From: JAGDXO01 sp964541025
Lineage (GTDB): Archaea > Thermoplasmatota > Thermoplasmata > Thermoplasmatales > GCA-001856825
NCBI GenBank assembly: GCA_964541025.1
Contig: CAZIOW010000013.1
Coordinates: 1-39,263, forward strand
Direction of reading: 5' to 3'
Length of the DNA stretch: 39,263 nt
The notes below the pieces were generated by a model. It was not told where the DNA came from. It was given only the letters and a program-made list of their open reading frames with translations, and ran no database searches. Shown here piece after piece: positions 1-9,160 of this stretch; the first letter of the stretch is position 1; every line of letters starts with the position of its first letter. The position numbers and the translations under genes are program-made.

Positions 1-2658
1 GTCATAGCCTCTGAACAGCACAAGACCCCTACAACAACTACAACTAAGACAACGACAAACAACACTACAACAACCACTACAACAAGCACGCCTCTATCAG
101 TGGTTCCTACAACAACAGGTTTACAGTCTCAAGCAGGTGCTCCTATAACTTTCAGTCCAGGTCTCCCCTCAGGTGCTACATTCACCAAAGTTGTCTGGAA
201 CTTTGGTAATGGAGTGACACAAACAGTTACATCCGGTAACGGACAGGTCAGTTACACATACAGCACCCCAGGAAGCTATCTTGTATCTGTAACAGTATAC
301 AACAGCACAGGATCTGTCAGTTCTAACTCATCCCTCATGCTCATAACAGTCACACCAAGTGTTGATGCCAACACAGCCGGTATATATGGACCTATTGCCA
401 TACTTGCAAATTCTGCAGGCAATACAAACCAGACTATACCAGCCGGTGGATGGATGAACATGACATATGCTGGTACAATGGCTACAGTGCCAGTCAACAT
501 AGGTTCTCCAGTACCTGGAAACCCTGATTACAAAGTTGCTGCATTTGAGTGGAGTGTTGATGGAACACCTCTCAATGTAACAAACACAACAGCAACAGTC
601 AACGAGACATTCTCAACACCTGGACTGCACTATGTCACATTGACAACCATAACAACATACAATGGACAGAGTGTAGCAGGACAGTATGTCATGACAGTCG
701 CAGTAGGCAACTACAATATACAGAAAGTAGCTCCTAAAGTCAGCATAAACAAGAATGAGATAGTGGACGCAACCTGGATCCCAGGTGGACCAAGGACATT
801 CGATCCTGCAATCGCTTATGATACTGTTTCTTATGAAGTCGTCTACGAAGTTTATCAGCCTCTCGTATTTTATAGCGGTCAATACACAACGGTCTTCAAT
901 CCAGTAATAGCAAAATATGTTCCAACATTACAGAATGGTGGAATAACACTTGGACCTAATGGATCTGAGAATTATACATTCTACATAAACACAAGCCTCC
1001 AATTCTCAAATGGAGATTATGTGAATGCTTATGATGTGTACGTGTCATTCGCAAGGACTCTGCTGTGGTCAAATGACCCGGGAGAACCTGGATGGATAAT
1101 TGCACATGCATTATTACCAGGTCCAACAATGTACGGTCCATTCAATACAAGTTTCTACTGGATACATCATGCAGTGACATGGAATAACACAACACAGTCA
1201 GTTACATTCCATCTACTGCCTACAGTACCAACATGGCTGCCAAATACAACTGCAATGTATGCAGGGCAATCCTATGGTGTACTTAATCAGTCATATCAGG
1301 TACACAACTTCGGTTCTTCAGACTACTTCCTGCAGCTTATCTCAGGACCAACAGCTGGAGATATAATGGATTATAATTGGTTGGTTGCACACGGTGGTGC
1401 GCCTCAAAATAATTCAGCATCCTATGCAGCATTCGCCAATACTACCTCAGGTCCAGGAGTTACTGGATATTGGAACAATTATATAACATACAATATGATG
1501 GGAACAGGACCCTATGAATTGAAGCTTTATGAACCTTCACAGGAAGTTATATTCTACAAGAACCCGTACTATCATCAGACACCAGGACTGCTCGCACCTA
1601 ATCAGCTGGTCCCAGAAGTAATAATTGAGTATCTTTCAGAAGATACTACAGCTCAGCAGCAGCTTCAATCAGGAGAAGCTCAATTCGCAGAAGGAGCCTA
1701 TCCAACATACGATACACCACAGGCACTGAGCCTGATAAAGCAGGGTATAATATCATCTGCATCTGTCTCTCAACTGTCTACCTTTGCCTTCTACTTTAAC
1801 CTAGATGTGAATATAACTGGTGCGCAGGATTATGTTAAGCAGACAAACATACCAGCAGGATTCTTTGCAAATCTTGACGTTAGGAAGGCAATATCCTATG
1901 CATTCAATTATTCATATTGGATCGGTGTTGCAAATTCCAACTCGGGAATTACCTTCGCTGAGAATCTGACAGGAATAATCCCGAGAGGAATGCCCGAATA
2001 CAATGCCAGTCTGGCAGCACAGTATCCAGAAGTTATGAATCTCACACTCGCAAAGTACTACTGGTCTATTTCTGGATACGCTGGAAATGGTCAGACATAT
2101 TACTTCCCAGTATTCAACAGTCAGGGAAATCCGACGGTAGATGAAATGTTTTCAGTTCTAGCAGCAGACCTCTCGACGATTTCCAATGGTCAATTACAGA
2201 TAACTACGGAAGATATATCATTCGGACAGCTGGTATCATTCACAAGCGTAGGCCCTGGGGAGAATCCAATGCCCATATACTTCCTTGGCTGGATAGATGA
2301 TTATCCAGATGCCTCTGATTTCGTAGCACCATTCTATGAACAGTACGGAATATATACCTACCCTGATGGGGTATGGTCTGGAAATCCATACATAAATGCA
2401 AGCCAGATGGCAAACATAACACAGATGTGGAATGATCTGAATCTCGCTGGCGAAACAACAAACATGACTCAGGTTACAAATTATTACACAATGGCTCAAA
2501 AGATAGCTATCAACTTGGACTTCTACTTCGGTATCATGCAGCCATTAGCAGTGTTCTATTACAGTACTGCAATAAATCCGTCATCTCTTGCCTTGACATT
2601 TAACCCAGTAGTAGGGGCCAGCTTCATAGTATTCTATACTATACAGTATAATCCATAA
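1..2658 (+). CDS. PKD-containing ABC peptide-binding protein, 5' partial
   Basis: The reading frame is open from base 1, so the true start, with any signal peptide or membrane anchor, lies outside the window; a GTG at 100 is only an internal codon. Bases 1-99 encode a Thr-rich low-complexity linker. Counting from the GTG, a PKD domain lies at about 14-70 (WNFGNG, then YTYSTPGSYLVSVTV) and a second PKD-like repeat at about 125-190 (FEWSVDG, FSTPGLHYVTL). From about 212 to the end it resembles a family 5 solute-binding protein (SBP_bac_5, DppA/OppA type: TWIPGGPRTFDPA near the start of the domain). About 25 N-X-S/T sequons fit a glycosylated surface protein. Family members deliver oligopeptides to an ABC importer, but no permease or ATPase gene is in the window. 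The substrate is unknown. Confidence 0.85.
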   Translation, partial: VIASEQHKTPTTTTTKTTTNNTTTTTTTSTPLSVVPTTTGLQSQAGAPITFSPGLPSGATFTKVVWNFGNGVTQTVTSGNGQVSYTYSTPGSYLVSVTVYNSTGSVSSNSSLMLITVTPSVDANTAGIYGPIAILANSAGNTNQTIPAGGWMNMTYAGTMATVPVNIGSPVPGNPDYKVAAFEWSVDGTPLNVTNTTATVNETFSTPGLHYVTLTTITTYNGQSVAGQYVMTVAVGNYNIQKVAPKVSINKNEIVDATWIPGGPRTFDPAIAYDTVSYEVVYEVYQPLVFYSGQYTTVFNPVIAKYVPTLQNGGITLGPNGSENYTFYINTSLQFSNGDYVNAYDVYVSFARTLLWSNDPGEPGWIIAHALLPGPTMYGPFNTSFYWIHHAVTWNNTTQSVTFHLLPTVPTWLPNTTAMYAGQSYGVLNQSYQVHNFGSSDYFLQLISGPTAGDIMDYNWLVAHGGAPQNNSASYAAFANTTSGPGVTGYWNNYITYNMMGTGPYELKLYEPSQEVIFYKNPYYHQTPGLLAPNQLVPEVIIEYLSEDTTAQQQLQSGEAQFAEGAYPTYDTPQALSLIKQGIISSASVSQLSTFAFYFNLDVNITGAQDYVKQTNIPAGFFANLDVRKAISYAFNYSYWIGVANSNSGITFAENLTGIIPRGMPEYNASLAAQYPEVMNLTLAKYYWSISGYAGNGQTYYFPVFNSQGNPTVDEMFSVLAADLSTISNGQLQITTEDISFGQLVSFTSVGPGENPMPIYFLGWIDDYPDASDFVAPFYEQYGIYTYPDGVWSGNPYINASQMANITQMWNDLNLAGETTNMTQVTNYYTMAQKIAINLDFYFGIMQPLAVFYYSTAINPSSLALTFNPVVGASFIVFYTIQYNP

Positions 2659-2674
2659 TTTTTTTTAATTTTTA
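2659..2674 (+). terminator. T-rich terminator
   Basis: A run of eight T directly after the stop codon of the binding-protein gene, followed by another T-rich stretch, is typical of archaeal poly-T termination. It overlaps the 3' end of the convergent PLP-enzyme gene. No hairpin precedes it, as expected in archaea. Confidence 0.55.
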
Positions 2675-3859
2675 TATTTTATTTAATGTATTTTCAAGAT
2701 CATTTTTCAGGTCATCCAAATTTTCTATACCAATAGATAATCTCAGTAATGATCGTGTAACTCCAATATCGAGTCTTTCCTGTTCTGATATGTAAGTGTG
2801 ACTTGTTTCCCAAGGCATTGTTATAAGGGATTCTACTCCCCCAAAAGTAGGTGCCTTTTTAATTATGCTTAGGGAATCCATGAATTTCTCTGCATTTTCA
2901 TAAGAAGTTTCTAGGTCGAATGACATCACACCTCCAAAGCCCTCAAGATTTTTCGCAGCTATATCAAAATATTTGAAAGATTTAATACCGGGATAATAGA
3001 CTTTTCTTATTCCTTTATTTTTAAGAAATTCAGATATTAATTTGGCATTTTCGTTCTGCTTCCTTACTCTCAAGAACATTGTTTTAAGGCTCCGTGAAAT
3101 AAAAAATGATTGAATTGGATCAGGTATACCTCCCAGCACTTTTCTTTTTATTGATATTTCATTTATTAACTTTTTACTGGATGAAACAAATCCGAATGTA
3201 ATATCATCGTGACCGGATATATATTTAGTTGCGCTCTGAATCACAACATTTATTCCTGATTCATAAGGTCTCTGGTTTACAGGAGAGGACATTGTAGAGT
3301 CTATTGCGGTTATGATATCATAGTCCTTCAATTCTTTACCAATTTTTTTCACATCTATAACTTCCATCGTAGGATTAACAATAGATTCAAAGAAAAGCAT
3401 CCTATAATCATTAGGATTAAAATTTAAATCATTCAAATCTTCCACATCAATAAAATCTACCTGTATTCCATAGTCAGGTAAGGTATTCTTGATGTAATCC
3501 AACGTCTGTCCATAAAGTTTGTTGAGCGATAGAAGCCTGTCACCCTTCTTCAGGAAAGTCAGAAGAGTTGATGATACGGCAGCCATTCCTGATGAGAAAG
3601 CAAGAGAATCTTCTGCTGATTCTAAACCAGCATATTTCTCTTCCAAACTCTGTATGCCTGGATTCCCAAGTCTGGTATAAATAAATGGCATATTTCTATT
3701 TTTGTCTATAAATACATCATTTTTGCTATTTGGGAATTTGAATACAGAGGTTTCAAATATAGGAGTTGTTATATTTCCGTATCTCTCATCTTCATATTCC
3801 CCTCCATGAATGGCGATAGTTTCTTTATCTAATTTTCCTGTTTTATTCAATTTACTCAC
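2672..3859 (-). CDS. Cys/Met metabolism PLP-dependent enzyme (cystathionine gamma-synthase/lyase family)
   Basis: 395 residues, the usual length for the Cys/Met PLP family. Family marks are YTRLGNP (61-67, phosphate-binding Tyr/Arg), SSGMAAV (89-95), the cofactor-binding Asp 187 and SATKYISGH with the Schiff-base Lys at about 212. Members perform gamma-replacement or gamma/beta-elimination on cystathionine, O-acyl-homoserine or methionine in the cytoplasm; sequence alone does not separate MetB, cystathionine lyase and methionine gamma-lyase. Its start lies inside the end of the upstream flavin-reductase gene with an 8-base overlap, so the two are co-transcribed and probably translationally coupled. 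The family is certain, the reaction is not. Confidence 0.85.
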   Translation of the reverse strand: MSKLNKTGKLDKETIAIHGGEYEDERYGNITTPIFETSVFKFPNSKNDVFIDKNRNMPFIYTRLGNPGIQSLEEKYAGLESAEDSLAFSSGMAAVSSTLLTFLKKGDRLLSLNKLYGQTLDYIKNTLPDYGIQVDFIDVEDLNDLNFNPNDYRMLFFESIVNPTMEVIDVKKIGKELKDYDIITAIDSTMSSPVNQRPYESGINVVIQSATKYISGHDDITFGFVSSSKKLINEISIKRKVLGGIPDPIQSFFISRSLKTMFLRVRKQNENAKLISEFLKNKGIRKVYYPGIKSFKYFDIAAKNLEGFGGVMSFDLETSYENAEKFMDSLSIIKKAPTFGGVESLITMPWETSHTYISEQERLDIGVTRSLLRLSIGIENLDDLKNDLENTLNKI

Positions 3860-4583
3860 CCCATATATCTCTCTTTATATCATCATCCTTTACTCCTGAT
3901 TTTATAAGAATATCAACCAGGTCTTTAACAAACTTTATACCTCCACAAATGTAAAAAACATTATTGTTTAGGTTTTTTAGATATCTATTAAGCATTTCTA
4001 TATTTATCCTTCCAAATTCTCCATTCCAAGAAGCATCGGGTGGATCCCTTGTAAGGGTAATGTGCATTTTCAAGCCTAGATCCTCATAGGATTTTAATTC
4101 CTGTAAATTGACAATATCCACTTTGTGCTTGACACTGTAAAACAGCGTTAGATTCTTTTTTTTATTCAAGTATCTAAGGTACCTCAGCATAGAGAAAAAT
4201 GGTGCAATTCCAACCCCTGCCGCTATGAATGTTATATCTCTTTCTTCATCTGCATCAAATATGAAGGTCCCCTTAGGTTCTGTTAAAAAAACCTCATCTC
4301 CTTCATAAAGTTTTGATAGAATACTTGTAAACTTTCCATTAATCATCTCAATCATAAATTCAATATAGTCCTCATTTGGTGACGAGGCGATAGAATAAGA
4401 TCTGAATAATTTATCATCCTGGTGTACATATATAGATGAGAACATCCCTGGTTTGAAATCAAATTTTTTTCCATCTTTTGGAACCATTTTAAAACTACTT
4501 ATTGGAAAACTGTCAACAGTTTTTCCAGTCAATTCCCTAATAGACTCAATTTTAAAGGGTTTCATCATAATCTTTGTATTCAT
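3852..4583 (-). CDS. Ferredoxin-NADP reductase-like flavoprotein
   Basis: 243 residues with the two-domain FNR fold. An FAD-binding beta-barrel carries RSYS at 61-64, and a Rossmann-like NAD(P)H domain carries GVGIAPF at 123-129 and CGG at 213-215. There is no C-terminal 2Fe-2S ferredoxin domain, unlike oxygenase reductases, so it must pass electrons to a separate partner. It is the first gene of a two-gene unit with the overlapping Cys/Met PLP enzyme, and divergent from the helicase gene across about 90 bases. Two further ATG codons lie six and seven codons into the frame; the first ATG was kept because it leaves normal spacing to AT-rich promoter sequence. The partner protein is unknown. 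Confidence 0.8.
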   Translation of the reverse strand: MNTKIMMKPFKIESIRELTGKTVDSFPISSFKMVPKDGKKFDFKPGMFSSIYVHQDDKLFRSYSIASSPNEDYIEFMIEMINGKFTSILSKLYEGDEVFLTEPKGTFIFDADEERDITFIAAGVGIAPFFSMLRYLRYLNKKKNLTLFYSVKHKVDIVNLQELKSYEDLGLKMHITLTRDPPDASWNGEFGRINIEMLNRYLKNLNNNVFYICGGIKFVKDLVDILIKSGVKDDDIKRDIWGE

Positions 4584-4644
4584 AAAATAGGTAGTATCTA
4601 TGGCATTAAATAATTTGTTTACTGGACTAAATAATTAGGTTACA

Positions 4645-4655
4645 CTTTTAAAATT
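4645..4655 (+). promoter_or_regulatory. TATA box of the Lhr helicase gene
   Basis: The motif CTTTTAAAATT is centred about 25 bases upstream of the ATG at 4675, so transcription would start at or next to the start codon. No Shine-Dalgarno motif precedes the ATG. This supports a leaderless mRNA and the chosen start. Confidence 0.55.
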
Positions 4656-4674
4656 AAAATGGATAAGGTTCTCA

Positions 4675-7380
4675 ATGAATGATGAACATGAATCCCATCT
4701 TTATGACAAGATTATCCAAGTTATGAAAGAGAGGGGGTTTGAATCTCTTACGGAACCACAGAGGCTTGCAATACCAGAAATACTTCATGGTAACAACGTA
4801 CTTCTGACATCACCTACTGGCAGTGGGAAAACAGAAGCGGCAGTGCTACCAGCAATGGTTATGCTGAAAGAGGTCAAAGATAAAATCAAAGGATTTGGGA
4901 TAATTTATGTGACTCCCCTCAGAGCACTCAATAGGGATGTTCTTGGAAGAATAGAATCCTACGGTAAATCCTTGGGACTTGATGTCTCTGTAAGGCATGG
5001 GGATAGTAGTGAAAGTGAAAGAAGGTATCAGGCTCTAAACCCCCCAGATGTTTTGATCACAACTCCAGAAACTCTACAAATTATACTAAATGGAAAAATT
5101 CTAAGGAACCACATATCTTCAACAAAATACCTCATAATAGATGAAGTTCATGAATTACTCAACGATGAAAGGGGATGGCAGCTGCTTGTGGCTATTTCTA
5201 GAATCAGGGAGATTGCTAAGGATTTCAAAATAATAGCCATATCTGCAACCATTGGGAATCCCGAAGAAGTGGCAGAAGCCATATTCTATGGTAATGACTA
5301 TAAAATAATAAATGCCGGAGTATTGAAAGAATACGATATAAAAATATCAATGCCAAAGGGCGCTCCAGAAAATTTTAAAGATGTGATAGGAGCGGAGGAT
5401 AATTATTCCGAAGTAATCTATTATCTTTCAAAACTTTATCAAACAGGAAGGCAGTTCATAGTGTTCACAAATACACGATCCACCGCTGAAGATATTGTAA
5501 TGAGAATGAGACTGTTTGACAAGGATATCATGGTGGATGTGCACCATGGATCGCTCGGTAAGGAAATAAGAACAAAGATAGAGGAGGATTTTAAAAAGGG
5601 AAAACTCAAGGGGTTGGTTTGTACTTCCAGTATGGAATTGGGCATTGATATTGGCACAGTAGACTTTGTCGTTCAGGTCAACTCACCTAGGCAGGTGATA
5701 AGACTTGTTCAAAGGGTCGGTAGGGGCAGGCACAGGCTTGGCGAAGTATCTGAAGGAGAGGTCGTTTGTGTGAATGAGATAGAGACAGAAGAAGCATCGG
5801 TAATAGGAGATTTTGCACAGAATGGAAGAATTGAAAATATAGAGATAAGGAAAAACCCTTCAATTGTACTTGCAAACCAGATTATATCAATGGCCTATGC
5901 TGAAGGAGAATTAACCGTAGAAAGAGCTTTCTCAATTTTCAGGAGGTCATACATTTTCAGAGATCTAACATATGACTCATTTTATTCATTATTGGAATTT
6001 TTGAACTCTGTGAGGGTAATTTATCTTGATAGGGAAAGGAGCATAATAAAAAGAAGTGCGAGGACGATGAAATACTTTCTTGAAAATGTTTCAATGATTC
6101 CAGATGAGAAAAGATTCGTTGTCAAAGAATCAAGTACAGGAAAGATAATAGGATTCTTGGATGAAGTCTATGTTGCTACAGAAATGGATGTAGGGTCCAC
6201 TTTTATCCTTAAAGGGAGCACTTGGAGGGTTATGAGAATAAAAGACGATTTCATTTATGTTGATTACATTCAGGGAATTTCAGTCCCTCCGAGCTGGTCT
6301 GGAGAAGAAATTCCTGTACCTTTTGAAATTGCAATGGAAGTTGGAAGAAGAAGGAGGAAGGGGATCATAGGTCAGAATCTAAGTGATCATTCAGCTGAAA
6401 TAGTTGGTAAATTTGTAAAGAATACAGCATCTGACCAGCAAATTATTGTGGAGAAAGAAGGAAATGTCTCAGTCATTCAGATTACAGGAGGAACAAAATT
6501 GAATTATACCATTGCGCTTATAATCACATTCGCTCTTTCAGAAAAGTATGGTGAATCATTTCTCTTTGATATTTCTCCTTATCACATAATGATACAGGGA
6601 AATTACAGGTATGGGATAGAGGAAATAGTCGATACGATTTCAAATGCCGGTACGCATCTCGAGAATATCGATAGGTATGTAGAAAAAACAAGGATTTTCA
6701 CATACAATTTTGTAAATGTAGCAAAGAAATTTGGTGTCATATCAAGGGATACGGACTACACAAGGATAAGAATGGATAAAATAATTTCAATCTACAAGGA
6801 AACTTTTCTGTACAAGGAAGCCTTGGAAAAATTCAAGTGGGATTATCTACAGCTAGATAAAGCTGATAATATAATAAAGGCAATAGAAGACGGAAAAATA
6901 GAGATCATCCAGAGGAACAGGTTCTCTGAATCATCAAAATTGTATATGACAAATCTGAAGGAAAAAATGATGCCCATCAGGCCAACTGGGCCAATACTAA
7001 ACGCTATCAAAAAGAGACTTCAGTCTGAAGAAATGGGTTTTTATTGTCTATCGTGCAAGAGATCCTTTAACTCAAAGATTTCAGATATGAAGGAGAAGAG
7101 ATGCATATTCTGCAGCAGCCCCAGGATTGCACCTTTCAAGACCTATGATATTGATGCGATAAAGGAAATGTCTCAAGATACCCAGAGAAAGTTAAACGTT
7201 TCATATCATCTTCTCAGGATGTATGAAGATAAGGCTTTGCTGGTCCTAGCAGCCCACGGAATTGGGCCAGAAACTGCTTCAAGAATCTTACAAATTCCGG
7301 TCAAAAGTGAAAATGAATTGTTAGAAAGGATTTTACAGAATGAAGTAGAATTTGCCAAAAATAGAAGATTCTGGGAGTAG
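4675..7380 (+). CDS. Lhr-like superfamily 2 helicase
   Basis: 901 residues, the size of archaeal Lhr-core helicases. Motifs in order are a Q-like segment (LTEPQRLAIP), Walker A SPTGSGKT (46-53), DEVH (156-159), SATIG (190-194) and QRVGRGRH (347-354), followed by the long Lhr winged-helix/DUF1998-like region. Near the end two CxxC pairs (about 792-813) probably bind zinc, and a helix-hairpin-helix-like AAHGIGPETASRIL follows. Lhr enzymes use ATP to translocate 3'-5' on single strands and unwind DNA or RNA:DNA hybrids, and are tied to repair or RNA metabolism. It is convergent with mptA with a one-base gap. Which archaeal Lhr subgroup it belongs to was not resolved. Confidence 0.9.
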   Translation: MNDEHESHLYDKIIQVMKERGFESLTEPQRLAIPEILHGNNVLLTSPTGSGKTEAAVLPAMVMLKEVKDKIKGFGIIYVTPLRALNRDVLGRIESYGKSLGLDVSVRHGDSSESERRYQALNPPDVLITTPETLQIILNGKILRNHISSTKYLIIDEVHELLNDERGWQLLVAISRIREIAKDFKIIAISATIGNPEEVAEAIFYGNDYKIINAGVLKEYDIKISMPKGAPENFKDVIGAEDNYSEVIYYLSKLYQTGRQFIVFTNTRSTAEDIVMRMRLFDKDIMVDVHHGSLGKEIRTKIEEDFKKGKLKGLVCTSSMELGIDIGTVDFVVQVNSPRQVIRLVQRVGRGRHRLGEVSEGEVVCVNEIETEEASVIGDFAQNGRIENIEIRKNPSIVLANQIISMAYAEGELTVERAFSIFRRSYIFRDLTYDSFYSLLEFLNSVRVIYLDRERSIIKRSARTMKYFLENVSMIPDEKRFVVKESSTGKIIGFLDEVYVATEMDVGSTFILKGSTWRVMRIKDDFIYVDYIQGISVPPSWSGEEIPVPFEIAMEVGRRRRKGIIGQNLSDHSAEIVGKFVKNTASDQQIIVEKEGNVSVIQITGGTKLNYTIALIITFALSEKYGESFLFDISPYHIMIQGNYRYGIEEIVDTISNAGTHLENIDRYVEKTRIFTYNFVNVAKKFGVISRDTDYTRIRMDKIISIYKETFLYKEALEKFKWDYLQLDKADNIIKAIEDGKIEIIQRNRFSESSKLYMTNLKEKMMPIRPTGPILNAIKKRLQSEEMGFYCLSCKRSFNSKISDMKEKRCIFCSSPRIAPFKTYDIDAIKEMSQDTQRKLNVSYHLLRMYEDKALLVLAAHGIGPETASRILQIPVKSENELLERILQNEVEFAKNRRFWE

Positions 7381-7381
7381 A

Positions 7382-8260
7382 TCAGTTGGCGGAGAGTTCT
7401 TTTCTGAACTCCCCGAATGTTCCTTTCTTTTCAGCATATGCGTTATGCTTATGTATAGTTTCATAACTTTCACTTCTAACTTCAACATATGTGCTATCAG
7501 GAACCTCGCTAAGCTCTTTTACCAACAGCTTTACTGCATCTCTTACAACATCTTCCACAAATTTAGGGTTCTGGTGTGCCTGCAGCACCAGCATTCCCTC
7601 CTCTTCCCTTTTAAGCAATTCATAAGTAGGTGCACTCATTGATGCCTCTGCTATATCTATAAGTTTATCCACCTCTATATCCATGTTCTCAGGAACTGAA
7701 ATAATAATTGTTACATCATTCCTCTGATTATGGGATATGAACGGTGGTGCATCTGTTTCTCTACCAACCAGCGCTGAAACAGTCTTCATTGCGGATGGGC
7801 ATACTGATATTCCTGTTGCTGTAACTCCTATGTATCTCGTGGTTTTCAACCCATTCTTCTTCTTTGCAATACCCTGAATGACATATTTTTCTGTTGTTTT
7901 TCTTCCCTTCGGGTTTTTCCTTTCAAGGAAATAATCTGCAGTAAGCTGTGCCTCGGCATAATCAGCATACGGGTGTCTCTCAAGGAGCCTATCAACTATC
8001 AACTCCGCAACGTACTCTATTCCTTTTGTTCTGCCCTCAACCTCTCCCTCCACAACATCCTCAAGGGCCTCAATATCCCTAGAAAGATCACTGCCTTTCC
8101 TGTAAGGAGGCAGATCAACGAATACCCTGAAAGTGGGCACCAGGGTTATGGTTTTATTCCTGTGGACTTTAATAGGTCTCACAACATTTGTAAGTCCTAC
8201 TCTATCCAGCCTGTATGTGTTTACTGGATTCTCAGATTGTACATCTTTAAATTTTTCCAT
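7382..8260 (-). CDS. mptA: GTP cyclohydrolase MptA
   Basis: 292 residues matching the archaeal type IB/FolE2-like GTP cyclohydrolases. The N-terminal part has FVDLPPYRKGSDLSRDIE (47-64), the middle has GVTATGISVCPSAM with the likely metal-binding Cys 154, and ISHNQRNDVTI (175-185) supplies His 177. MptA opens the imidazole ring of GTP with Fe(II) to give 7,8-dihydroneopterin 2',3'-cyclic phosphate, the first step of archaeal pterin (methanopterin or folate-type) synthesis. It is monocistronic here, with an AT-rich promoter region at 8261-8353. The start ATG at 8260 gives a full-length family match. Confidence 0.92.
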   Translation of the reverse strand: MEKFKDVQSENPVNTYRLDRVGLTNVVRPIKVHRNKTITLVPTFRVFVDLPPYRKGSDLSRDIEALEDVVEGEVEGRTKGIEYVAELIVDRLLERHPYADYAEAQLTADYFLERKNPKGRKTTEKYVIQGIAKKKNGLKTTRYIGVTATGISVCPSAMKTVSALVGRETDAPPFISHNQRNDVTIIISVPENMDIEVDKLIDIAEASMSAPTYELLKREEEGMLVLQAHQNPKFVEDVVRDAVKLLVKELSEVPDSTYVEVRSESYETIHKHNAYAEKKGTFGEFRKELSAN

Positions 8261-8353
8261 ATATCCGTATGCCCTCTTTATTTAGAAAATTTTCTTAATT
8301 TTTTCTATAAATAAAATGAAGATTACTAACTAAGTTATAAAATGAATTACAGG

Positions 8354-9160
8354 TTATCCTCTTTTAAGAAATTCATATAGAAGTTCTCCCAAACGTACTG
8401 GATTAATGGGAGGATTCTCCACTGTACCTGGACTAGGTGAATAACCAAAATAAAAACCTATGGGATGGAAAAACCATCTATCAATGTTATTTACCTCCTT
8501 TTCAAGAACAATCTTGAAATCGTTCAAATCAGGCTTATCACGTGTAGCCGATCTTGTGGCTGATATATATCCTTTTTCAGTTTTGACTACAAATATGCAC
8601 CCATACTCTTGAAATACAATATCCTTTGGAAAATCACCATTAATCACCAATACTTCATTATTCTTACTGCTTCTGTATATAATTCTCTTCTCAAGATCCT
8701 TCAGCAATTTAAAATCATTATCAAATTTCCTGAGCATTGAATCAAAGATAATCCTGAATAAATCTTCTATCTCATTTATTCCCATACCATATACAATAAA
8801 ACTTCTTAACACGTTGTCTAGCAGATTGTCCATTCCCTCTCTTTCCAGATTTTTCCACCCAGCATTATCCTGCCAGCACACTGCCTTTGCAAATCTCCTC
8901 TCAGACTCTCCCATACCGAAATATTCTACTACTTTCATAGCTGAGCAAGAATTCCCCCGTTCTTCATGATGGTCAAATCTCATTATCCTGGCTTTCCCAT
9001 GAGGTGAGTCAACAATATAATCTGCCACTAGAAGCTCGATTTCATTATGCTCAAGATATCGCACCCTGAGCTCTTTTCCATTCAGCGCCCTTCTGATAAG
9101 ATATACAGATGCAATTGAATCTAGATCGGGTGGGCTTGCAACAACTTCAATTCTATCCAT
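8354..9160 (-). CDS. DHH-superfamily phosphoesterase-like protein
   Basis: 268 residues. The metal-site motifs of DHH phosphoesterases are recognisable in order: PDLDSIAS near the N-terminus (motif I, with Pro where the canonical HxDxDS has His), YIVDSPHG (motif II Asp), FDHHEE (the DHH motif) and WQDNAGW (motif IV Asp). The C-terminal FFHPIGFYFGYSPSPG is in the place of the DHHA1 substrate-binding part. It is the last gene of the transketolase/transaldolase operon, and its ATG shares one base with the transaldolase stop (TGATG). Relatives cleave nucleotides, cyclic dinucleotides or short oligonucleotides; the activity here is unknown and the altered motif I may change metal binding. Confidence 0.6.
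   Translation of the reverse strand: MDRIEVVASPPDLDSIASVYLIRRALNGKELRVRYLEHNEIELLVADYIVDSPHGKARIMRFDHHEERGNSCSAMKVVEYFGMGESERRFAKAVCWQDNAGWKNLEREGMDNLLDNVLRSFIVYGMGINEIEDLFRIIFDSMLRKFDNDFKLLKDLEKRIIYRSSKNNEVLVINGDFPKDIVFQEYGCIFVVKTEKGYISATRSATRDKPDLNDFKIVLEKEVNNIDRWFFHPIGFYFGYSPSPGTVENPPINPVRLGELLYEFLKRG

Noticed and set aside
7352..7642. 96-codon plus-strand frame across the Lhr/mptA junction
   Set aside because: It overlaps the end of the helicase gene and the body of mptA in other frames; no promoter and no plausible protein pattern.
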